Assembly (NCBI GenBank): GCA_947623455.1
Contig: OX392527.1
Coordinates: 32,294,201-32,358,200, forward strand
DNA length: 64,000 nt
Origin: Mimachlamys varia
Lineage: Eukaryota > Mollusca > Bivalvia > Pectinida > Pectinidae
Direction: 5' to 3'
Made by a program: the position numbers and the translations under genes. The notes under the pieces are model-generated. The model was not told where the DNA came from, searched no databases, and saw only the letters and a list, made by a program, of their open reading frames with translations. Positions 50,823-64,000 of this stretch are shown here, piece by piece. Every line of letters begins with the position of its first letter. Positions within the stretch are counted from its first letter, which is position 1.

Positions 50823-51284
50823 TTTGAAAAACAAATCCATTCTACATAAAAAATTTCTTCTTAATCTTTTGATCGATTGTTTACATATAGTGTTGCAATA
50901 TTGTGTTCATTCACACTGATACCATCTGTTATAACTATAGATGTTAATAGGACTTAAAACTAATTAAAACCAAAATCCAAACTAATTCATACCAACTACT
51001 CTCAAGTGAAGAATCTGTTGAATTATTTGCTGAATAATTACATTTTGTATTAGACCTACATAATGATTGTATTATATGTAGGTCTACTGTATATACAGCT
51101 GTAATATTTATTGTAGGGTGCTTGGTGGTACCTACCATTTACCCTTTTCCACTCTGGAACTTCGGCTGCTCGCAGAGAGGCGAGCTTATTGTTAGTTACC
51201 TTTATCTGTATAACCATGATGTTGTTTAATAAAGTTTCAATACAGTTGTTTTTTGCGTGTGAATTTTATATGGTACAAGACTGA

Positions 51285-51315
<31 letters not shown>

Positions 51316-52600
51316 CTTAACATTTAACTTCAGGATCTTTAATAATGAATCTCTTACCTTTTTTGCAATTCTAGAAAACTAATGTTTCTCTCATCCGTGT
51401 ACTGTCATAAAGTTTGGTGATGTTCTGATGATATATTTAAGAATTAAACTAAACTGTTTTATAAACTTTTGACTTCAAGTGTCCACATCGACCTTGAACA
51501 CTAGCCACTACAGTCGTCATACATATACTGGAATCAGTCTGTCTGTCTTAAATTCAAAAAGTTTGTTTGCCATGTTAATGGGTCACTATCAAAAGTTTTT
51601 CTTGTCTGCAAAACTCCTCCTCTACTTGTGGACCGATTTTCACAAAACTTCACAGGTATGTTAGGGGACATGTGTAGATGTGCATGTAGCTGTTTAAATT
51701 CCAAAGTTCTGGTTGCCATGGTAACAGGTCACTATTAACAGGTTTATCTTGTTATGATGGGAAGCGGGGATATTAGTTAGCGTTTGGCTTTTTTTGAGTT
51801 GTAGTAATAAAGCTTATTAGTTGATGGGAATTGTAAAGTCGTCAAGTGCATGAGATATGATAATTATATTAGCTTGTATGACCAAAAGGTGTAACTTATT
51901 GGTCCAAATGAATGACAATTTTACCAATTATAATTGAAGGTTACATGTTTAAATCTGTTAAAAACTTTAAATAACCAAAAAGCCTTGGATGATGGATGCA
52001 TATATTTGCCCATGAGTAGTTTTAATTATTGACCTTCCCTAAAATACAGTTAGGCCATGATAATTTTAAATTTAACAATGAACTTTTGAACCAAAAGTTC
52101 AAGGAGATGAAATGTGGCCTAACAGCAATCATGAATAAGTCATGTACATTCTTCTGAAACAAAATCATAGTTTAATTATATAATGCGTCCAGCCCATGCA
52201 TGCACATCCTCGATATCCAGGGGTTACGATCACCCTATGTAATCTACACCCCTGGAATAAACCCTTGGCTAGCGAAGATGATGCATGCATTAATTTGTAA
52301 AAACTACAAACAAATAATTTTCAGAATTAAACCAAAAAGGTCAGTGCAGTATCATTTGATGCAGTAAAATCCATGGTATATTCATGCAAACTGGTTAAAT
52401 TTGAGACAAAAAAAGTGAATGCAAGTCCCATAGCAAAACAGACCAACTTAAATACACCTCTAAAATGTACATGTATATAATTTACATATACATATTGAGG
52501 TATTAATTGGCAATGTATACCTAATAATCTGGCAAGACTCATTTCATGTGAGGTCATATGATATTGCATTGATTGCATATATATGCTTTGTTAAATTTTT
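50823..52600. other. Non-coding, with a (GAT)n microsatellite
   Basis: (GAT)n of about ten repeats is at 51285-51315, just after the AATAAA at 51228. About 51480-51760 holds an old repeat ('tgccatggtaacaggtcactat' phrase twice). No gene is seen. Confidence 0.45.
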
Positions 52601-52602
52601 TT

Positions 52603-52823
52603 ATGTGTACACACAAGGTCTAGTCATGGACCTATGACACTAGGAAATGATTGTCAGGTAATTGTTTTACCTTTCTCGAATATAGCCCCTCCCACTACTA
52701 TATATCTGTGACACAGATATATAGTAGTGGGAGGGGGTATAGATCTATTCGAGAAAGGTAAAACAATTATCTGACAACCATTTCATAGCGACATAGGTCC
52801 GTGGCTAGCCCCCGTGTGTGTAC
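52603..52823. mobile_element. Long foldback element (~100-bp arms)
   Basis: The arms are inverted and nearly identical. The left arm runs from 'gtacacaca' through 'gttttacctttctcgaata' to 'cccactactatatatctgtg'; the right arm is its reverse complement, ending 'cgtgtgtgtac'. The arms meet at about 52712 with almost no loop, so the transcript would form a long hairpin. It has no coding capacity. Confidence 0.85.
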
Positions 52824-52921
52824 ATTCTGCATTGACATAATATGGCTGAATATATTTATTAAAGTGAGCTGCATGTCTGCATATATTCAGAAAATGATAA
52901 TAAATTTGGAACTCCTCTGCA

Positions 52922-53361
52922 GCAGGGACGTATATGTATATATACATATACGTCACTGTCTGCAGTTTACATATATACTATACCAGGGACGATATATACG
53001 TCCCTGACTATACATACGATGGTAATAAAAAAGCTCCACCTCCTTTTCTTTAGATATCATCGAAATAAAGATATGACAGATTATTTCAAAATTTTACTTT
53101 CCATCCTCTATTTCTTGAGAAAAAATTTAGATGAGTTATTTTCCCGCCAAATTTTAAAAACCCTCCTATCTGTAAATAAGTGTAATGATCTATCACTAAT
53201 TTTGCTAATTTTTAGTGTAAACTACATAATATTAATAAAAAGCTTTCTTTCAAGAAACGACCTTAAACGAACATTTCTCATGAGCCATCTTCCTTAAGCT
53301 TGTTTTCCTCATTCGTTCCCTCAGAGACGTAGAACTATGAAGGCTTTATACGTCTCTGGTT
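52922..53361. repeat. Cluster of CAGGGACGTA-type palindromes
   Basis: Three palindromic sites share ends. At 52926-52953 a 26-bp perfect palindrome (ACGTATATGTATA and its complement) follows CAGGG. At 52984-53006 CAGGGACG faces CGTCCCTG. At 53323-53360 CAGAGACGTA faces TACGTCTCTG. They look like termini of small related elements. The AT-rich DNA between the second and third has a 92-codon frame with no recognisable domain. Confidence 0.6.
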
Positions 53362-53559
53362 CCCTTTTCTTGTAATTTGTAATTTTTTAATTGAGTCAAA
53401 ATTAAACTGTGGTTACAGGCCGTAATTCGGTTATTTCTTTTAATATTTAAAAAGTAACTATTACCATGAACTAAATTCCGTGAGTCCGTGTTATTGCGCT
53501 ATGGTACAGTGTGAAAGAAACGTTCATTGATGGGATATGACGACGATACTTCTTCGAAC

Positions 53560-53616
53560 GCACCGCATGCAGCGGAAGTGATATGTCACGTGATACACAC
53601 AGAGAACCCGGCGAAA
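53560..53616 (+). promoter_or_regulatory. PSMC3 proximal promoter or 5' leader motifs
   Basis: GCGGAAGTG (ETS-type, 53572-53580) and the palindromic E-box TCACGTGA (53586-53593) lie within 50 bp of the chosen start codon. They are typical of TATA-less housekeeping promoters. Whether they are upstream of or within the transcript is not known. Confidence 0.4.
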
Positions 53617-60771
<7,155 letters not shown>

Positions 60772-61560
60772 TGCTACAGATTGTACTGGAATGTAGGACT
60801 GATGATTAAGAAGTCTTGTGATCATCACATCAAGTGCTTGTTTACAGACATTAAATATGTTATCTTGTGGATAACACAAGTAGACTGAAACTAGAGTTTG
60901 GGACTTCCTGCTTGACTTGTGTTCGGTATCTGCGATGTGGAGATCTGAAGAATAGGTATCATTAACACAATATTTGTGATACTGTTTGTTGACAGTGTCA
61001 CTGGATCCATTGTAATGCCACGTTGATTGTAATAAAACCGTGACAATTTCATTAAATGCATCATTATATTTTTAATGAAATGAAAGCCTTAATAAGGCTG
61101 GGAACTACCCATTTCTGCAAACTTTGTAGTTACCTCAGTGTGTAGAGAAAAGTTGGTACATGTATTCCATTTTATGCCCCCAAAAGATTACAATGAAACA
61201 CCATTCTACTCTGTCCAAGGTTGTACATTTTGAAGCCAGTCATATAACCAAGGTAGAAAAACTTTCAAACCAAATCTTTCTGCTGAAAGGAATAGTCTTA
61301 CAATGTCCTACCAAAGTGTTATTATTTGGATCGAGCTGATTTGAAACCAATCACGATTGTCTTGACAATCTGTTGATAACTTAAAACCTCACTTTTGCTG
61401 AGCTTACAATTTAAATTTGCATATATTCTTGCCCCCCCCGCCCCCCCTTTATTTTTAGATCAATTACCCATAATTACATTAATGGAAGTTCAATAACACT
61501 ACATAACAGTGTACATAGCAAGTCCTACATCAACCAAACTTACATAATTACATAATTGTA
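60772..61560 (+). other. PSMC3 3' UTR and flank
   Basis: AATAAA at 61031-61036, about 260 bp after the stop codon, is the likely poly(A) signal. Beyond it no gene is seen. A C-run near 61431-61447 is low complexity. Confidence 0.5.
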
Positions 61561-61655
61561 GTTTGGTTTATTTTGTGGGATTCAAACTCGCAACCCAGAG
61601 GTGGAGGGCTAGTGGTAGAATGTGGGAACACCTTGACCACTCTGTTACACACATG
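61561..61655 (-). mobile_element. Truncated tRNA-derived SINE copy
   Basis: It shares 'gtttggtttattttgt' and 'acccagaggtggagggctag' with the copy at 31617 but lacks the middle section. The minus strand reads TGGTCAAGGTG (A box) and GAGTTTGAATCC (B box), the pol III promoter words of a tRNA head. Confidence 0.65.
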
Positions 61656-62614
61656 GATGATGTATCTAAAGAACAGCACATACTATATTGGATGCTTGTT
61701 CTGCTCGTATGTGTAGTTGTAATCCTGTAGGTTAAGAAGAATAGGTGATGGGTATGTATCCAAGGATGCTTAAAACAATCAGGAATCTGCTGTATCTAGG
61801 GCCCAATTTGGTCATACACAAATTTTGAATAATTTCAGCCTGTTCATGTATTCAATAAGGAAAACTGCTCATTGAAAGTCAAGATCACTAACATCTTTTT
61901 TGTCAAATTTCTACGGCTTTCTGACGGCCAAGATCTTATGATGACCGACTTAATCCGATTCTGGAAGTTTTAAACTTAATTCTGCTCCAGTAGTGATTGC
62001 TCTATGTTAGTTTGATCTCATAGGTTTCATCATGTTGTATGCATCGAGACTTTCTTGTTCAATCTAACATGGGTATTTTCGCAGAACTTCATAGTAGATT
62101 ACCATGAAAGGTATCAATTTTAAAAGATATGAAAAATGTTTTGTTTTTCCCCATTAACATTTGTACATTTCTAACACAAACACTATAAGATGAATTATAA
62201 TCAATCTTTATTAAACAAACAAAATAAAAGACAACATTTAACAGACAAATATAAATATCATTATTTTCTTCTTTTTTTTTTGTCAAAACCACAATTCAAT
62301 AAAGTTTTTTACACACAGTCATGAAATCACATGTAAGAAAAAACAATGTTACATACAACATACTTAATTAATCAGATACAAACTAGACAGATTCAATAGA
62401 ACATTTGAGGAAAAAAAGAACATTGAAAAAGTAATGTTCCTACAATTATGATGGCATGCATGACTTACTTGTACTTAAAAGGGAAGTCCCCCTATGGCAA
62501 CAATTATATTGAAATTGGAGCTATCCCAGAGAGGACTAATACCCCCACATCAGTAATGAATGGAGGGAATAGCAAAAGGCCCAATGGGTTTACATCGCTC
62601 ACCTCACCTCAGAG
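61656..62614. other. Non-coding stretch
   Basis: AT-rich with no gene recognised. At about 62575-62605 it contains a fragment ('aaaggcccaatgggtttaca', 'cgctcacct') of the dispersed repeat also present at 27327-27820. Confidence 0.4.
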
Positions 62615-63045
62615 GGAGTGTAAGTAGTCCTTTTTTTGGACACCAATGAGTATCTAGTAGTCCTCTCTTGGGATACCACAGAGGGAGTATCTATAGTAGT
62701 CCTCTCTTGAGATACCACAGACAGAGAGAGTATCTAGAAGTCCCCTCTTGGGATACTACAGACGGATTGAGTATCTAGTAGTCCTATCTTGGGATACCAC
62801 AGACGGATTGAGTATCTAGAAGTCCCCTCTTGGGATACTACAGACGGATTGAGTATCTAGTAGTCCTATCTTGGGATACCACAGACAGAGAGAGTATCTA
62901 GTAGTCCTCCCTTTGGATACCACAGACGGAGGGAGTATCTATAGTAGTCTATAGTAGATTTCTTGTACTCTATTGAAGTATCACAGAAGTACTATCTAAA
63001 AAGCCTGAAGTCCTCTATTGGAATACCACAGAAGGACTATCTAGT
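62615..63045. repeat. ~41-bp tandem array (about ten copies)
   Basis: Units read 'agtatctagtagtcctctct' then 'tgggataccacagacggattg'. Central copies (62700-62900) alternate between two subtypes, 'tagtagtcctatcttgg' and 'tagaagtcccctcttgg', and edge copies are diverged. Confidence 0.85.
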
Positions 63046-63683
63046 AAACTCAATCCTCACTTCTCTAGTTATATTTGTGCATAATATTGGCAAAATAGAT
63101 ATGGCACTATAAAAGCAAATTATGGTAAAAAGAATACAATTACATCCATACAAAGTTCACACACAACATTCTTTAATTATTCAGTCTAAGGATTTTATTT
63201 TACATCCTATTTGAGTTTAGCAATAATGAAAGCAACATTTGTTAACGCTAGATGTAAAATTCTAGTCTTAGCAAAAAAAGAAATACCTTCAGGTAAGAAT
63301 GTTGATGTACATGAACATAAAAAATCATGATTTCATGTTAAGTTGATGGGATATCAAACATATGCAACAGGGCAAAGATACAATAAATTAATATGTTCTT
63401 TATTATTCTTATATCATACCTCTCTTGTTCAAACAGTAGCAGAAATATACTGTATACACCAATCTTTTTTAAAATGTAACTGATGCATGATTATAGCAAT
63501 TAAAAAAAAAGTATATTAATATATAAACTTAACTCCTTAATTCTTGTTGGGTGAAAATTCATGTGGTGTGGCAAATGACCCCGATACATTTTTACCTACA
63601 ATCGGAGGATCAAACCCATGCCACCTTCGTGAGAGACAAGTGCGCTATTCACTGTGGCATTGGTAAAAGATAAAGATATAATA
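63046..63683. other. AT-rich non-coding stretch
   Basis: No gene, RNA or well-bordered repeat is seen. Confidence 0.4.
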
Positions 63684-63685
63684 AT

Positions 63686-63911
63686 ACAGTGAAACCTCAC
63701 TATTAAGACCGCCTTAGGGACCACGCAAAAGTGGTATTTGGGACTTTTCAAAGCTGGTCTTAATAGTGAGGTGGTCTTAATAGTGAGATGGTCTCAATAG
63801 TGAAGCTTAAAATACAAAGATATATAGAAGGATCTTTTGGGGCTGAAATGATGTGGTCTTAATAGCGAGGTGGTCTTAATTCTGAGGTGGTCCTTAAGCA
63901 AGGTTTCACTG
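63686..63911. mobile_element. TA-flanked foldback MITE (CAGTGAAACCTCACTATTAAG)
   Basis: It starts TA|CAGTGAAACC and ends GGTTTCACTG|TA, perfectly inverted tips. Inside, 'ggtcttaatagtgaggt' is repeated several times. It has the Tc1/mariner-like TA duplication and no coding capacity. Confidence 0.7.
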
Positions 63912-63913
63912 TA

Positions 63914-64000
63914 CAGTCAAGCCTGTCTATAAAGGACACCCAAGGGACAGCGCAAAAGTATCTTTTATAAACTGGTGACCTTTATACAGAGGAAAATTAT
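63914..64000. mobile_element. MITE of the CAGT(A/C)AA.CCTGTCTATAAAG family, cut by the window end
   Basis: It directly follows the previous element, sharing its TA. It reads CAGTCAAGCCTGTCTATAAAG, 'gacacccaagggacag', 'aaaagt', matching the start of the element at 26387. Its right end lies outside the window. Confidence 0.6.

Noticed and set aside
53019..53297. 92-codon frame between palindromes upstream of PSMC3
   Set aside because: AT-rich Leu/Ile/Lys composition, no domain, and it sits between element-like termini; probably chance.
53527..53616. Upstream in-frame ATG extending PSMC3 by 30 residues
   Set aside because: The added residues do not resemble the human N-terminal leader, while the ATG at 53617 has a good context and gives a usual-length protein. 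It is kept only as an alternative start.

Overview
The window is animal nuclear DNA. It is AT-rich, has short GT-AG exons in long introns, and is full of foldback elements, minisatellites and a tRNA-like SINE. The repeat styles (TACATGTACATG tracts, SINE copies carrying an 'ACCCAGAGGTGGAGGGCTAG' block, 'aggcccaatg..gctcacct' elements) look molluscan, most like a bivalve such as a scallop. That assignment is inference from repeat style and from the divergence of the proteins.

Layout. 1-6.7 kb: no convincing gene; a TA-flanked foldback element and a 40-bp tandem array. 6.8-31.1 kb, minus strand: a PALB2 orthologue (BRCA2 partner in homologous recombination) in eight recognisable exons, with the coiled coil in the first and a C-terminal WD40 domain in the last six. 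One of its WD40 introns is almost wholly a ~12.7-kb array of about 250 copies of a ~50-bp unit. 31.8-38.85 kb: a two-gene DNA transposon of ISL2EU type. It has an intact-looking THAP plus DDE transposase on the plus strand. Convergent to it, on the minus strand, is a frame-broken SWIM/YqaJ-nuclease/PHD gene. Imperfect inverted ends carry matched YY1-like sites. 39.9-44.5 kb, plus strand: RAB40, a Rab-like GTPase with a SOCS box, in six coding exons. 44.5-53.4 kb: non-coding, with a ~52-bp tandem array, a 200-bp hairpin and a cluster of short palindromes. 53.6-60.8 kb, plus strand: PSMC3 (26S proteasome ATPase Rpt5) in 13 exons. 60.8-64 kb: 3' flank, a 41-bp array and TA-flanked foldback elements.

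The three host genes belong to separate housekeeping processes: recombination repair, Cullin-5 ubiquitin ligation and proteasomal degradation. They are neighbours, not an operon. The most unusual observations are an exact 72-bp tandem amplification of the 3' splice site plus Walker A codons of PSMC3 exon 9, giving eight near-identical decoys that each hit a stop; the giant PALB2 intron array whose every unit presents a poly(A)-signal-like motif in the sense strand; and the transposon in which the transposase is preserved while its partner nuclease gene is decaying. All exon boundaries were read by eye from splice consensus, frame continuity and family knowledge; no search was run.
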